In this document: in pieces, positions 23,901 to 37,220 of the stretch
How the letters are laid out: each line of letters begins with the position of its first letter
How positions within the stretch are numbered: position 1 is the stretch's first letter
NCBI RefSeq assembly: GCF_001949145.1
Contig: NW_019091676.1
Coordinates: forward strand, 192,231 to 254,230
Reading direction: 5' to 3'
Origin: Acanthaster planci
Taxonomy: Eukaryota > Echinodermata > Asteroidea > Valvatida > Acanthasteridae
DNA length: 62,000 nt
The notes under the pieces: model-generated
Told to the model about the DNA's origin: nothing
Seen by the model: the letters and a program-made list of their open reading frames with translations, nothing else
Databases searched by the model: none
Position numbers and translations under genes: made by a program

Positions 23901-24454
23901 GTCACTACACACCCAAACATTCTCGGTTCTACTGGCCATTCTCTACTGACAAGTGGGAGATCCAAATAACCATCAGTTGTTAATTCTTCTAATATTCTTG
24001 AGTAATCTGGACTTCCAAAACCTGAAAAGATTACTTGAAGGGCAACCTATTCAAGTTACTTCCAAATTTGAAGAGGTAATCCATTTCTCAGTGTGGAATC
24101 CAAAACATGTTTACAAAAACACCTTTCCATAGATATTTACATTTCTGTTAAGCACAATCTTGACTCTTGTGCACATTTATTGCCTCTCTCCTGAGTTAAT
24201 TATCCTGTAAATGGATCTCATTAGAAAGTAAATCAACTCAGGGTGGAGAACAATAAATTTGCAACAGTTTTAAGATTGTGCAGGACATTTATACCCTATT
24301 TACAAGCAAAGAAAAGTGACACCTCGGCCTTTGAAGATGCCACCAAATCAAACGATCAATTTTTCGGAGGCTGCAGAAACAGCAAAACTATTCCAGATTT
24401 CAAGACACTTAATACTTTCCCTTCATTTGGTATATGGGTGCACATGGTCCTCTA

Positions 24455-24790
24455 ACCAAATCAAAGGAGAGGCCCAAATGTAGTCGGACACAAGATGTAC
24501 TGACCAGGAAACAGTCATTGGTAGCACTCCCAACTGTCACGATCAACAAGTCTTGCACCCAGACCACGTATAGGCCACTCATGCGAGTTTCTGGGAGGAC
24601 CGTGTTTCGCCCACAGAGCAAGGCCTGCACGTGCAATGCATTTGGCACCATGAAGCAGTCGTTGGTAGGGACCACAAAGGTCACGACATGTCACGATCTA
24701 CAAGTCTTGTGTCCGCACCACGTAGAGCACGTTCATGCACACGTCTTTGGAGGACCATCTTCGCTATAGAGTTATTGGCTAGGAAAACTA
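24455..24790 (+). repeat. two-copy tandem duplication, 154-bp period
   Basis: The block 'cagtc(a/g)ttggtag...gtcacgatc(a/t)acaagtcttg...ccacgta...tttggaggacc' occurs twice, with its 'gtcacgatc' landmark at 24,536 and 24,690. Both strands are open across it, which the periodicity may explain. Confidence 0.65.
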
Positions 24791-24982
24791 CACGCCCGTA
24801 TTTGAATGCAAGGAGGCAGCGAAAAGGTTAAGTGCTGTGCATGTGTCAAGCAAAACGGTCGGATTTGGAAGATTTTGAAGTCAGAAATATTATTGAAGCA
24901 GAACCGTTTGACGTTGGCATTTACGGATGCCAGGAGGTGGTGATAGAGGTATTTTGGGCGAGCTTTCTAATAATGTAATGTC

Positions 24983-25033
24983 GTGGAGCGTTAGTATGAC
25001 GATCCCGTCACAAATCATAACAAACGCTCCACT
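24983..25033. other. perfect hairpin
   Basis: Ten-base inverted repeat gtggagcgtt ... aacgctccac around a 30-base spacer. A tiny MITE remnant or a structured RNA or DNA element. Nothing decides between these. Confidence 0.7.
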
Positions 25034-27251
25034 TAGTATAGCTACTACTAGACCATTAGATATGATCTGACCAGAATAAACTCGTTTTGCATTTGATACG
25101 ATTGAATTAGCTACACTCAGCATGAACCATAAACAATAGGCATAATTTGAAAAGGTTCTGCTGAACCATGGCTGAACTCACCTTCTCGAAACAGCACCTT
25201 TTTTCAGGGAATTCCTGCCCCCGTCTCGTGCTCACATTTCAATTTGTACGTCGCACACAAATAGCGCCCTCTCAGATACTCCCATCTCGGGTTCTCACAG
25301 CTTTGCCTCAAACAGCGCCCTCTACTGAAGTATATTTGTCGCAAAGAAATTTTTCTGTGCAGCTTGAACATCTCTATCAGAGTTGCATTTTTGTTCAAAG
25401 AACTTTAAAATATAAGGGAATTATTACTGGTGTCTGTAGGACTCTATTATCAGAGTGCACTCTTTGGTGGTAACTGTTCATGAATGACTATGAAACACAA
25501 GCGCTCCAGTCTTATCGCCAGCAATAAAATGACCCCCCCACCCGATTTCTCTTTTTAACCGATGAGGGGGTGCTTCCGCTCAAGACGGATTCACCGTCTT
25601 CACCTCACCCGACTTATTTTGAAAAATCAACAGTGCCCTCTGTTGAACAGAATTTGGCACTCTTGGGCCAACACAAGGCTGCGGCATATGAGATTGAACA
25701 CAACTTTTGAGACATTCGATAGAGGTAAATGTAGCGGCGAAAACGGTTAACTTAAGAAAAATCCTGGCTCTATGAGTAGGTTGAGATTGATTTTCAGAGA
25801 AAAACTGGGACAACGGAAAAATGAATCAGAAAAAGCAACCATTTACTTTTCAACAAAGGAAGTATTTATTTTGAGTGACAGAGAACATAAGACCTTTTGC
25901 ACCCAAAACTATTTTTGAACAAAAATCCAAACTGTTTCAAAAACAATGAATGGAAAATCTCGAGGAATACAACAATTCTAAGGAAAGAAAAATGCAATTG
26001 GTAGAAAGTACAATATGTGAAAAAATAAAGCCCCGAGTGGACTGCTCAAAATACTAAAAACAAAACTAAACTACTGAACGAAATATAACCAAACCAAAAC
26101 AAACTGAACGAAACTTTACCCCACAAATTGAACGAAACTTTATCCAAAACTTAGAGCAAACCAATGCAAAATTGCTCGGTTGAAGGGGGAGCGAGGTTGC
26201 ACTGACCCTGTTATTAAACTGGTCGCCGAACCGCACCGCGTACGTATGGAAGGTGGACTACACTCAGCCAATTACCGACTTGATTTCAGGTCTAGGGTAC
26301 GAGCAGTGTTGGTCTAAACTTAAAGGCCAGGTATCGCGCTCTGCCATCTCCTACAATTATTTTCCATTCCATCCAAAGTCAACGTAGATTATTCACAGAC
26401 TTAAAGATAGAATTTTGGATGGCTAATCAGCTCAGTTAAAGGATCCACAAAGTTTTACCTCTCTCCACTTTGGTCACTCCCTTGCAAAGCATCTTTTATA
26501 TGCAGAACTTCTAACGTAGCTCCCCTCCAAAATTAAGAGAAGTACTATAATGTTCAGCAGAGCAGATCAAGCATGGGGGGGTGGGGGCTGGGGAGGTTGT
26601 CTGCGAATAGAGACAAGTTTACATGCGCAAGCTCTTTCAAAACGGTACTACCAGCTGGTGTTGAGGATTGAGAGAAATTTTTGCGAATGAAAAAAAACCA
26701 TAATTTAAAGTCACTTTCAGTCAATAAAATTACAACGTTAAATTCACATTTCGATCAAAATAGTGAACTTGAAGTTTCGGCCCACAACTTTCAAATGTTC
26801 TACTCTGAGGTCAAAATAGGCCAGATTTACGATACGTACTGCACTTCATAGTTGTTTACTCACTGAAAACTCGAGCTATGTTTTTCATCAAAGAATAGCG
26901 GGATGAAAAAAAAATAGTTGTTTTCTTCTAGCAAACTGGGATATTAACTGTTTTATTAAATCTGTTAGAGAAGCCTTTCAAATTTTCGAAAAGTGTGATT
27001 CTAACGTTGTCTCGCATATTTTGCAACTGAATTCATCTTATTTAGACGCATTCAAAGATAAAATATAATTGCATGACCAAATCTATATCACATGAGGCAT
27101 AATGAGAACTACTTCTTTTAGTTAGAGTAGATTTTAACGACGAAATTTATGCAATCATGACGTCATATACGTCATGAAAGTATTTCTTGAAAGACTTAAA
27201 ACATGCCATTTGCAAACTTTAGGTACGAAGATTGTGATTTCTTGCTGCTTG
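25034..27251. other. intergenic, downstream of C1q-1
   Basis: No gene recognised. A G-rich tract at about 26,573-26,600 (runs of 7, 5, 4 and 2 G) has G-quadruplex potential. Minus-strand AATAAA at 26,952-26,957 is a possible polyadenylation signal for the C1q-1 transcript, about 300 bases past its stop. Confidence 0.4.
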
Positions 27252-28082
27252 TTAATCGGCGTAAAGGAGAAAACCACTGAATGAGCACCAGCGCCACACC
27301 GAGGAACTCTGCACCCTACCGAAAATGGACAAATGCACCGTATCCCCTTGACTCAGAGCCAGCACAGCGCCCGAAGACGTCTGCACATTATCATTTACAT
27401 CAGGAGCGAAGGCGCCGACAATTTTCTTATCGTTTTTCTTTAGGTGAACCCTTAAGAAATCAGTGGAAGAATATTTCAGCACAGAGAACATGAAAACGTA
27501 GGTGCCCGGCACATCACACGTAAATGTACCATTTTCCAGATTGAAGCTGGTACCCGGCAGAAGCGTCTCAAACCGCTGGAAAGGCAAAGGGGTATCCTCA
27601 TCTGTAGAGACGTCTGAGTAGCTCGTCCGCGTCACAGTGAATGCTATTCGGTGAGCGGAGTTATCTACAGTCTCCCCGGGTTCACCCTTTTGACCTTTGA
27701 CACCACTTGTCCCGGGTGAGCCGACTGCACCACCTGGCCCTCTCGAACCTTTCTTACCGGGTGGGCCGATTCCATTGTCCCCTTTATCTCCCGGGGGCCC
27801 AGAGACCCCAGGAGGTCCCGGCTCACCAACGACGCCAATTGGACCAGTCTCACCCTTCTGACCTGGCTCACCCACGTCGCCCTTTAGCCCAGCGGGGCCA
27901 TACATACCCGGCAGGCCTGGCATGCCGGGTGCTCCAGCAGGTCCCTGCTGGCAGCACACTGGACACGCCTGGGACCCAGAACCTTCATCGTCTATGACAG
28001 CCTGCCAGCTAAAGGCAGCTTGAGGTATAGAGTTAACCAGAAGGATGGCAGTTGAAAAGATTGTTGCAAAGCGGGTATGCAT
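27252..28082 (-). CDS. secreted collagen-like C1q-domain protein (C1q-1)
   Basis: 276 residues from the ATG immediately after an acceptor (TATGTTTTTACAG|ATG). The in-frame ATG four codons upstream would be intronic. Signal peptide at about 1-24; short hinge with the CPVCC motif (Cys40, 43, 44) for chain cross-linking. Gly-X-Y collagen covers about 47-137, with an interruption at GDNGIGPPG that the paralogue shares. The C1q jelly-roll domain covers about 144-276, with [33 protein letters not shown] and the terminal FSGFLLY. The family forms trimers that bind ligands outside the cell, often as pattern recognition or aggregation factors; the ligand is unknown here. The C1q part has no intron. 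Paralogue of 53,777-54,622. Confidence 0.93.
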   Translation of the reverse strand: MHTRFATIFSTAILLVNSIPQAAFSWQAVIDDEGSGSQACPVCCQQGPAGAPGMPGLPGMYGPAGLKGDVGEPGQKGETGPIGVVGEPGPPGVSGPPGDKGDNGIGPPGKKGSRGPGGAVGSPGTSGVKGQKGEPGETVDNSAHRIAFTVTRTSYSDVSTDEDTPLPFQRFETLLPGTSFNLENGTFTCDVPGTYVFMFSVLKYSSTDFLRVHLKKNDKKIVGAFAPDVNDNVQTSSGAVLALSQGDTVHLSIFGRVQSSSVWRWCSFSGFLLYAD

Positions 28083-31000
28083 CTGTAAAAACATACATCA
28101 AACAAAGAGTGGGGAAAGAGGAAGCATTACGAAAAAAGCCAATTCATTGGACATCAAAAGAAGTATCCAAAGTTTTGAAAATTTATAAATCAGTATGCAT
28201 GTACATGATTCCACCCCCCCACACAAACTTGGCTGTCCTATGCCCGATTCCTTTGAAACTTAGTGTATATGTATAGAAACTTCTTGTTATAATATCACAC
28301 TGGTTTTTGTTGTTAAAGTCATTTGACTTTCAAGGCCACCCGTGTGCCAACCCGCCTGCATTGACCTCGGCAGTGGACCTGGATACATTTTTGGCTGACC
28401 GCTTGAGAATGATTTGTTCAATTTTCGAATCTCAATCTGTTGGTGTCACAATAGCTGCAAAGAGTTATTAAAAAACCCAAAAGGCTCTGCTCGAAAGAAG
28501 AATGCACTGCGCTGATATTGACAAAATATTAAAGGGGGGACCTGGAATCCAGTCTCAACTCTTTCAGGGGTAAGATGTTACCCCATTATTGCTTTGAGCG
28601 AGTAGGATGGCCATAACATCACTTGCTACATCGCGAACATGAACACGAGAGGACGCTGTCATTCTTGACGCCCCTACATCGAATTCATGTTTAAGCCTGT
28701 GTATAGAATTAATTTATAGTTAAAGGGGCACAATACCAGAAATAGGCGCCACATAGCGGCAGACCAGATGGTGTCACGAAAACGGTGTCCCGCTTTTTTT
28801 AAAAAACTTTTAGCTGCCAGTTCGGTTTCAAATGTTCATCTTTACTCCCTGTTTGATACAAGCTAAGTCCACACAGTGCTACGGCATGGATACTGTGGTG
28901 GACACAAGGTCAGTATGCAGTAGCCTTTTGCTGGTTTAAATGTCATAACGAAATTGGAAATAGGTTTATCAAAAAAGATAAAAATGGATGTCCTCAATCC
29001 TTCTCTTTAGGCACTGTTAGAAATCATAGCGACACTAAAAGTGGAACTCGTCGTTACGGTAGGGGTAGTCCGGGGAGGGCCTTGCCCATCTCCCTCCACC
29101 ATTCTTCCAGACTGGCCGCCGGATGCTCTAAGGCTTCCGCAAGGGTCCTTCTAGGTATGTGGCATTGCTCAACAGTATGAAAGTGTCAACTTTGCTGGTT
29201 TCATCCGGGGTTGGGGTTTGCTCTTGCTCATCCCGTATTTGTAACAAATGCCTCTGTTTCTCAAATGTCCCTAAAACTGACGGTGCGCAAACCGCTGTGC
29301 GCTGGTCAAGGGTTCGAGTTCCATCGGCTGGGGTTGTGATTTTATACCATAAATTCTGGAATAGCGCTGAAAATGACTGACCCGTAGGCTGAGTTCGGGC
29401 AGCATGTTCTCGTTTGTTCAAGAACAGCTCGATTTGTTGTTCGAGGGGCGGCCGCTCGAACGCCGGGAACGAACAACCGGTTATCGCTGGTAGAGAGTGA
29501 AAAGCAACATGCAACATGGCGGCGTCCATGTAGGGTGCGTTATTCGAGAGTTAATGTTTGGATGGACGGAATTCTTTTCTGTATAAACAGGAACATTCAT
29601 TTCTCTGCTACGGAAAAATAGTTAATGTTAATTTTGCAAAGCTTCCCGTTGTCTATGGTGTTCCCACCGTTCGAGCGCGAGAACAAGAAACCCGTGTCAA
29701 GAGCAGGCCGCCCAAACTCAACCTAAGAGTCAAACACTCTTTCGATCATCTCATAGCCGGATTCCGCCTCCAAGAACTCTGCAGTGCAAAGTTGATCTTC
29801 TTAGCTCCGTATGAACTAATCTGTCCAATATTCAACCCTTCTTTGCACAGTGCAGGACTATGGTGTTGAAATCACGCATTAGATCGCAACCACTTGATTT
29901 CAAATGCCAAAAAAAAAGATTTGCCCGAGTATTACCGACGGTTTGGAGTTTATGTCGTCAGAGATCTATTGCCCCATACTTCAAACCAAAAAAGTTCTCC
30001 TTTTATCGAGATGCATTCCCTAAAACTGAACTGCAGCCCCTCCAGGGACAAATAAAAGGAAAAGAAGGTTTGGTCAGAAAAAAATCCCAACATCTTGTGG
30101 CCGTGAAAAGTTTCTTTTCAAAGTTAAACGATACCCTTTAAACAAATTGAACGGAATGGGGTCGGAAGCCTCCCCCTATAAAATTCTCAAAAGATAGAGA
30201 GATTTTTTTGAAACACCTCTCCGCTGATCATGTTCCACCAGTACTGATTTGCTGCTGATAACTCCTTGGTCAGTTCCCCGGAACAAAACCTGGCTACACC
30301 CACGGTGAAGGGGTCCATCATAATGTTAACATAAACTCCTTCAAAACACGACCAACAAGAAATCTTCCCACACGCCCACGGCTCAAACATTATTAATCAT
30401 TGGTGCCTTCATTAAGGGATGACAATTATCGTGGCTGAAGAAAGAGACTTTGCATGCATTAGTTCAGCCAATAATAACCGAGGAAATGAACACATTTACC
30501 TTGGTGGTGTCTCACTCCTTATGTCAAAGACCCAAAGAAATCTCAGTGCCTCTAGTTCAGAGTAGGCTGAAAATAACATCAAGGAAATCAATAAACGTTT
30601 TAATATGGAAAATTGATTGTTGTAATAAATAGATGATGCACAAACTCTTCTCACAATACACACATATGAATACCGCTCATTATAATTTAAACCACAAAAA
30701 GTAATGTGGGTAAAAAAGGACAAACGTGGTGCACGAAGGCATGCATGTAGATAGATACAAATTCATCTTGTCCCGAGGAGACGATGAAATTTCGATGACA
30801 TCAAACAGAGACGCAACAGAGGGCGCTAGGCACAGGCGCAGGCTAAGATTATAGATGACGCTCTGCACGGTATACAGAGGGCAGATGCATAGATGCATCG
30901 CTGTATGGTTAGTGGAAGTTACTGCTTGGTCGCATGCAGCGTGGTGTTCTATAGCCGCCAAAATTGCGTCGCGTCGTTCCGTCACCCTAACGCTGCGACG

Positions 31001-33127
31001 CGACAGTTGGACAGCTCCGTCGCGTCGTGGTGTCGCCTCTTTTCTCACGACTTTTATGCTGTGTATATTACATTGTGTCGTGCCGTCTCGCCGTTGCGTC
31101 GTGCCGTCGTGATGTCGCGTCCTGATGTCTTGCCGTCGCGTCGTGTCGTCGCACCGTTGTATCGTGCTGTCGCGTCGTGTCGTCGTTGGTCGTATCGTGC
31201 CGTCGTGCCTGACTGTTTCTGAAAACGGCTGGTGATTACTAAGGCCAATAGAAGGCGTAAGTCAGAAGTCCTGTGCGTGCATAGGGTTACACTCATTGAT
31301 CTCCATTATAAAGACTGGATAGGATATCGCGTCCAAAACGCGTCCCGCGTGTGCATATTTTAAGGAGGGTAAATAACAAGCATTTGATTGAGCCGAAATG
31401 GAGAATTTGATGTCAATAATTGTCAGATTTTGTATTGGCTGCATGAAATTAACGATTTTATCATTTTAATTCGGCTTACTTTGCGTCAGTTGTGTCGCAT
31501 GCAGCGTGAAATTGCTAGAGCAATGTCGCCATTTGTCAATGAACGTGAGAGATGTGGTTATTCATTTTAAAGGAAAGCTGAAACCAAACTGACACGGATG
31601 GGTGCGCAGGGTGCGGTCTTTTTGACTTATGACCGATATTGTTTACCCTTATTCAGTAGAAGAAAGAGTTTTGGAAATTATGTATGGTCAGTTGCTGTTT
31701 TCTGAACTTCGGCTTTCACAGAAATGTGAAAACTGTGCAGTTGGACTTTCATGTAGGGAACGATGCGTTTTTTCATTGTGTATAAACGAAATGTGGAAAC
31801 ATTTCTCATCGAACCGCGAGATGCTGTCACTGTCCTTCAGTTTTCTTCTGGAGTTAAAACTTGGGTCGGTATTTGCCTTTGTAACTCATTAATCTGCATT
31901 AATGAAGTCATAATATTTGCTTGGCTGGTCTTAAGCGTTTCAGACCGACTCACGAGAATGGACGCACCTGAGTCGAAGGCTGGAGCATTATCGGCGTCCA
32001 TTCTCCTGAGTCACCAAGCACACAGTTACCCCATTCATAACCAAGTTGAATGAGAGTTTTAAAAAAAATTATACAAGTTTCATCGATTTTGTGCAACAAT
32101 GTTACTTCATCTTTTTTCAAATACCCTCTGGTCATGTCACGGTATGTTCCTATCGCGAGCAGTTGTAACCAATCTCCTGACATGGAGACTGGCGCGCGAA
32201 TGGCACGTACTGCGTACATTAGGAATATCTTAAATTGTCGCAGCTATTCATGGATTTGTTTTGTCGATAGCACACTGTTTGACCGAGACGAAACGAAGCA
32301 AAATGGCTGCAGTAAAGATCGACTTAAATTTAATGAAATAGCCAACAAACAATACAATGCAAAGCAAATTTGAAATCGAATTCCATACAGGCCCAAAGAC
32401 ATTCTTACATGAATTTGAAGTATCTTTCTGTCTGCTATGTGGGATAATTAATGTTGACTGAAAAAATCTATCAACAGCTGCAAGAAGTGACTTCCTGGGC
32501 GAAATATTTTCGGCTGGAGAAATCCAAACAGTTTTGAGAGACACCCTCCTGTGCCTTAATATCAGTGAAAGTAAACGTTGCAGGAAATTCAGCCGAAATG
32601 CTAGCACAATAATCCCTCATTTAAAGAGACAAAAACTGATTAAGTCTTCGCAGTTTTTTCCGGGTAAGTTTCGCAAAATGCTCGGTTTTGGTTGGAATTC
32701 GAAAGAAATAACAATAATGATACAAGTGTTATTGCATTACACCAGTTCCTCCGTCTTGATAATGTCCAAAGCGTGTGAACAAAAACAAATTGCAAAGAAC
32801 CTCAGAAACCTTTAGGTCAGCCTACAAACTGGCATCTATGATTTCTGCAATCAAAAATCATAATCAGCTACAATATTAGGCAACCTCATCGGAATATTGT
32901 ACCAAGTCTACAAATGCACGCGTTTTTCAGTATTTTTAGCAGTATTCGACAGAATCTAAATTGAACGTTGATTGTAACACTTGTCTCGAGAAGTCTGGGA
33001 AATTATGCTTGAAAAACGTCTGCAACAGAATCAAATTATTCGAATTGGGCGCCTTCACATTTCCACGCTGCATACATTGAAAGAACCGGTTCTGTTCTTA
33101 AATTAAGATATGCTTTTTAAAACTTAC
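28083..33127 (-). other. probable 5' UTR intron of C1q-1
   Basis: Runs from the donor of the 33.1-kb element to the acceptor before the C1q-1 ATG. Much of 28.3-31.0 kb aligns with 55.1-57.36 kb in the C1q-2 locus. One example is gtggaactcgtcgttacggt at about 29,040 and 55,662. It contains no recognisable coding sequence. Confidence 0.45.
30962..31209. repeat. GTCGT-rich imperfect microsatellite
   Basis: Dense runs of gtcgtg, ccgtcg and cgtcgc, clearest from 31,074. It is absent from the corresponding place in the C1q-2 locus. It produces Arg/Ser/Val-rich open frames on both strands that are not genes. Confidence 0.85.
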
Positions 33128-33345
33128 TTGGTAATCTTTAACGTGTTTGCAATCTGTTCTCTCACAATGCCGTCTTCTTCCGCAGCTAAGGATGAGCAGT
33201 GGTCGTTCTGATGAGCGGAGCAACCGCTCGTGCCTTTAAACTGGCCAGCCATTCCCTGAGCAGTGACTGGTGAACTTGGCCTGGTGTCTGATTGGCTCCT
33301 GCGCGCTGTCACTCACATCACCGACTCTCGTGCCCGATGAGCGGT
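31378..33345 (-). repeat. duplicated promoter-intron segment, copy I
   Basis: Aligns with 44,020-45,900 (copy II) and 57,710-59,855 (copy III) through scattered conserved blocks. Examples are 'gtgcggtctttttgactta', the Cys-free 'aatggacg...gcgt' stretch, 'cttcctg/cccggc..gaaatattt' and the whole promoter element. Confidence 0.75.
33128..33295 (-). promoter_or_regulatory. candidate promoter and 5' exon, copy P1 (upstream of C1q-1)
   Basis: On the minus strand: CCAAT box (33,291-33,295), TATA-like TTTAAA (33,235-33,240), a start region about 30 bases on (near 33,208), then an exon ending at 33,128 before donor GTAAGT. All three copies keep these elements at near-identical spacing. An ATG between CCAAT and TTTAAA opens a short conserved frame (MAGQFKGTSG), but splicing to the C1q exon would put it out of frame. 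A 5' untranslated exon therefore fits better. The distance to the C1q-1 ATG is about 5.0 kb. Confidence 0.5.
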
Positions 33346-36300
33346 GGGGTGTTAAACAAATAAGCGTCAGTCAGCAGGCAAGTGAAAAAACGAGACATGC
33401 ACAGAAATAACTAGAATGAGGCTATGGTGTTAATCATCTGGGCGATGTTTGGCGCAAATAGTCTCCTCTACTGAGTTAGGAGAGGTGACTAGAGGGGAGA
33501 CTATTAACACTATAGACGCTTTCCTACTGATTCCCACTCTTCTTAGAAATTACAGTAGTTTCGAAAGATACTGTGATCAACAAGACTTACACTCAGCTGT
33601 AATTGCTCACCTGTTAAAAATACACACAACTTCCTTGGTAAAATTAGATAGGTTCCAGGCACTTTTGTAAGCATCGAGTCGGTTGTTGTCTCCACGTTTT
33701 TAATGTGTAATTTACCGAGAGAACTATTCACGCAAGACGCCGTCAGGCTTCATTTATAATAGTTTTTCTAAGCCAATTTCACTTTTGAAAATCATTCATT
33801 TCAACGCCTGGGTTACTTAAATTCCTTTTTAACGCAATGTTCCATCATATCCACATTCGAAAATCAAAAAGTGGCATTTGATTTCGTTTTTGAGTAATTA
33901 TTCGTTAAATAAGATGATTCAAATTCAAATAGTTCTTGTGTACTTCGAATTCTTCGGAAGACCAGGCGAAAATGATCATTATAATCAACTAGCAAAAGGC
34001 TCAAAGGATTTCATTTAATGCCATCTGTTTCTCACAACGTGCTTCCGGATTCGTATTTGCATTTACTGAAGTCTTTTACTTGAAAAGAAATAATACTGTT
34101 ACGATCCGAAAAACTCCAAACTATTCAAAAATAATAATTATTCCAAAACTTGAATTTTCTCCGATGCAACAAAGAAATCAAACAAGATCACATTGATTAA
34201 GGAACAAAATTATAAACAGTTATGATTTAATGAGAATGTCACACTTAGCATGTAAAAAATAAGAACAACAAAGAATATGCTGATTGGAACTAGTTTACAA
34301 TGACAAGGAATATCTTATTTTAAGGTGTTCTTACAGTGAAGAATGCTGGACTCCACAGATGGCGAAAAACATTTCAGTCCTTCACGGTGCAAAAAAGAGC
34401 TGCAACGGGGGCGAAGACCAAGTCCAATAAAGAATGACTGGGCTCGAGACGAAACAGCGAGGGCGTGCTGACCGTCGCAAATACGGGACTTGACGCTCCC
34501 ACAAACTGGAACTGGATTCAGTTCACAAACTCTCTCTCCCGGAACATAATTCAGCTCTGTACTTCACTTGGTCTGGACGAACTTTTCTTACAAGTATCGC
34601 TTCACAGACGACTCGCCATCAGAGGTTAAAATGGTGCAGAAGTCAACAAGTCAAAGACTTCTCCAGCTCGCGTACAGTAGAATTGCCTAAAACCTCTCGA
34701 GGTGTGTGCATGTCTCTCTCTCTGTGTCTTTCCTGTCAGCCAGAGCCCGTATTTTATGGTCTACAATTCTTCTAGAAATTTCTTTCTTATTACGCAAGTT
34801 TCTTAAAATAGCCTTTTCAGCATGAATTAATCTTACAAGAAAACCTCCGGAAAATACACTAGATAACTGGAAATATTGTCAGCCTACAAGAAATTTGCCG
34901 GACTTTCAACGAGAATTCATGACTACATTGAGGTCATTCACATAACCTGTCACACATACAGAGCCTGCGTGTATTAACAAAACAGTACACAAGAATACAG
35001 GATAAAATGCACCAGCAAATAAGAACAAACCACAAGTTAGCCTCTGCTCCCCCCCCCGCTGGATGCGCCGTTGCACTGCACGTAGGTATTGGACATTGCA
35101 TCGAGCATTAGATCCGCCAGTGCGGGGTTTGAAAAAAGTAGGACAAAAAGAACGCCTTTTGCACAATGCAAAGATCCGCAAAAGAAAAAAACTCAGAACA
35201 AGAATGCCAACTATTTACCACTCCTCAAGATTTATGTCAAATACGGGAGTTTGTATAAAACTTTGGTTCAGCAAACCGTTACCGTCCCAAAATGCAAACG
35301 TGTTATGAACATTTACCCTGATCCTTTTTAGATGCATGCATACGAGTTTAACATCATGATGACCATAAGCGAATTTCAGTTTTAAAAAGACTAAATTCTA
35401 TTCGTTGTATTTCATAAACTAATTTAATAATGGAGTTCATTTTCGGGAATCGGACTCATCTTAGGTTGGAAAATAATTTTTTCTGACCTTTACTTCCAGC
35501 GTTAATGAAGGCTCAAAATTCAGGTACATATTAAATGCTTAAAACAACTCCTCAACTCAAAATATCGGTCAATATTTTCCAAACGGTTAAGAGTACATGT
35601 GTTAAATAATGAAAGGTCGCAATATAATCCTTACTGTCGAGATGTGCTTTCGTTACTTAAGTATGACGTCATCAGATATTAATCTTTGGCAATTTAAAGT
35701 CCAAATTAAATGTTTTACAATGTAACTTTTGAATTGCACGACGTAGGACATTTATATCTTGAGACCTGGCAACTTTATTTGGCGCAATATTTTTTATTGG
35801 GATGGAAAGTTATGTAACTTCAACTTTCGGGGTAATTGGAAGTCCCATGATGTGGGATTATAGCTCGAAATGGAGGGATTGTTTTACACCAGCCAAATAA
35901 CTAAACCAAAATGCAAAGGGCTGTATTTTATGCAGTATATAAAAGGATGGCTGACGTCATAACAATAAAGGGCGCCCTCTTGTGAGATTTATTTGCCTCA
36001 CTTTCAGGAACGTAGACAAAGACCACTTGTTAGACACAAAAGGATAATTTTGAGATGATTAATTTCCTATGAATTTGACTTTGTTAATTAATGGACATCA
36101 GAGATATCGCCTTACAACAAAATTATATCAACTACGTGTACATTTTCTAATGACAGACATCAAAATTCTGTGAAGTCAACTCACCAAAAATCGATTTCGC
36201 CTGATCATAAGTGCTTGAAAATAATACAAACACGTCTCGTTTTGCTCGTCTTTTTTATTTACGGTAATTCTCTGCAGCCTTATTTCACCGATATGTGACA

Positions 36301-37220
36301 CATACCATACGTAGGGATGCACTTGGTTGACGGGTTCATAACGGGACAACGCACGAAAGTTGCACTCTATACGGGCCAATACATCTGAAAACCTACTCGA
36401 CAGATCACATCCAGTTTACAAGTGACAGGTGTCCTTGTAAACAAATATAATGGCATTCTGTATGTATCACAAGTCTGTGATGTCATCAACTCGATTATGC
36501 TCAACCGACCGTGCGTGTAACCGAAACCAATACAAAGCTCTAGTTCCAACATTCGATTCCTGTATTCATGTTTAGTACAATTTCACTTGATCGTTTTACT
36601 ACTGTGAAAAGCGTTTAACGACAGTAGAAAGATACTCATAATTTTCGATTCAAAAGCCCTCTGACCATGGTTGGTCGATCTCTTAAGAAGTCAGTAACGT
36701 ATATAATTTGACACAATTTGGATGTGTTTTATTGAGGTGTCAATGGAAAGCCCATCAATTATGGTTGTTTAGAATAAGATAAAAGAAGTGTAATTTTTTT
36801 AATTCAGCAGATCCCAACCGACAAGTGCATATTGTGCCAGGTTCGTGGTTTTCTTAGTCGCAGCTAATGGTTAATGCTAAATTTCTTCGCTAGCTAGATC
36901 AGTTGCGGACAGCAGTTTAACTGTTAAAATTGTTAAGTGTCCATTGTGTTTTGTTGAGTTGTTTTCAGTGGCGTAAATTTGTGCTAGAAATTCGGGGGAT
37001 TTGTGACTGGTTCACAGGATGACTGGCTGGTTGGCAGGCTGATTGGTTCACATGATGACTGGCAGGTTGGTGGGCTAATTGGCTCACATGATAACTTTCT
37101 GGTTAGTAAGCACCTCAGCTGAAAAATGCGGCAGTCCCAAGCAGAGCTGTTAAACTCTTCCTCAGAAAAATCAGCTTCAAAATCGCTCATGGAAACTTCA
37201 GAATCTGCCACTGCTGACTC
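33346..37220. other. sequence absent from the homologous position in copy II
   Basis: Copy II goes from its promoter to the next homologous block in about 0.25 kb; here about 3.9 kb intervene. A 50-bp hairpin at 33,457-33,505 (aatagtctcc ... ggagactatt) opens it. No transposase, polymerase or other protein frame was recognised. It may be an LTR-like or other insertion, but I could not define termini. Confidence 0.45.
36990..37110 (-). repeat. 36-bp dispersed repeat, locus D
   Basis: About three units of ggttcacatgatgactggc followed by (t/a)ggttggtgggctaattg, in the same orientation as locus C but without the flank shared by loci A-C. Confidence 0.75.

Noticed and set aside
27707-27997. Plus frame opposite C1q-1
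   Set aside because: Antisense shadow of the collagen region.
30855-31296. Arg/Val/Ser-rich frames on both strands
   Set aside because: Products of the GTCGT-type simple repeat.
33128-33265. Protein-coding first exon (MAGQFKGTSG...) for C1q-1
   Set aside because: Splicing would leave the C1q frame, copy P3 has an in-frame stop, and the ATG lies upstream of the TATA-like box.
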